A stretch of 64,000 nt of DNA from Hirundichthys speculiger (lineage: Eukaryota; Chordata; Actinopteri; Beloniformes; Exocoetidae). A program made the translations under genes and the position numbers. The first letter of the stretch is position 1. The number at the start of each line of letters is the position of its first letter. The stretch is from contig JAGFBZ010001244.1 of the NCBI GenBank assembly GCA_018398805.1, positions 62,001-126,000 on the forward strand, given 5' to 3'. This document shows positions 63,865 through 64,000 of this stretch, in pieces. Under the pieces are notes generated by a model. It did not search any database. It was not told where the DNA came from and was given only the letters and a program-made list of their open reading frames with translations.

Positions 63865-64000
63865 CCTCCATCAAGGAGGTTATGGTTTTGCCGGCGTTTA
63901 TCTGTCTGTCTGTGTTCAAGATAACTCTAAAAGTTATGGATGGATTTTGATTAAATGTTCAGGAGTTGTCAGAAATGTGAAAATGAAGAACTGATTTCAT
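63865..64000 (+). repeat. Dispersed fish repeat (TCAAGGAGGTTATG type)
   Basis: CATCAAGGAGGTTATGGTTT, TTTATCTGTCTGTCTGTGTT and AAAAGTTATGGATGGATTTTG are a familiar series in fish genomes. The class is not assigned. It continues past the window edge. Confidence 0.55.

Overview
The window is nuclear DNA of a vertebrate, almost certainly a teleost fish. It holds five recognisable intron-containing vertebrate genes and one fish-type C2H2 zinc-finger gene. About half of it is interspersed and tandem repeats of the kinds common in fish: hAT and Tc1/Tigger MITEs, AT-rich satellites, minisatellites and microsatellites. There is no bacterial, viral or plasmid gene organisation. Species cannot be named from the sequence; a percomorph fish is a guess.

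Layout. 1-4,460: the 5' end of cnih1 (minus strand, exons 1-2; the rest lies left of the window). 6,838-20,240: gmfb (minus), complete, seven coding exons. One of its introns carries AT-AC termini with U12-type splice signals, and another holds a 1.6-kb 21-bp minisatellite. 20,240-23,320: repeat-filled spacer. 23,320-32,140: lgals3 (galectin-3, plus), with a long Pro/Gly-rich N-terminal exon and a galectin domain; it reads correctly only across two one-base indels. 35,249-38,690: an 18-finger C2H2 zinc-finger gene (plus) with about six one-base indels. 40,740-48,310: synj2bp (plus), complete, four coding exons; intron 2 contains a 2.2-kb minisatellite in which most 30-bp units carry a perfect CRE octamer. 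53,150-64,000: desi2 (plus), exons 1-4; the 3' end lies right of the window.

The genes are unrelated single genes, not an operon or pathway: cnih1 (ER export of cargo), gmfb (Arp2/3 debranching), lgals3 (beta-galactoside lectin), a putative DNA-binding zinc-finger protein, synj2bp (mitochondrial outer-membrane PDZ protein) and desi2 (PPPDE-family isopeptidase). From memory, cnih1, gmfb and lgals3 lie in one neighbourhood on human 14q22, so the left half looks like a shortened version of that conserved block.

The transposon record is unusually legible. Several hAT elements have exact or near-exact 8-bp target duplications, some are nested in others, and two copies carry an open 54-codon MADF-like reading frame. 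The observations most worth following are the AT-AC intron of gmfb, the CRE minisatellite next to synj2bp exon 3, the transposon that supplies sequence upstream of desi2 exon 2, and the cluster of one-base frameshifts (assembly error or real decay).
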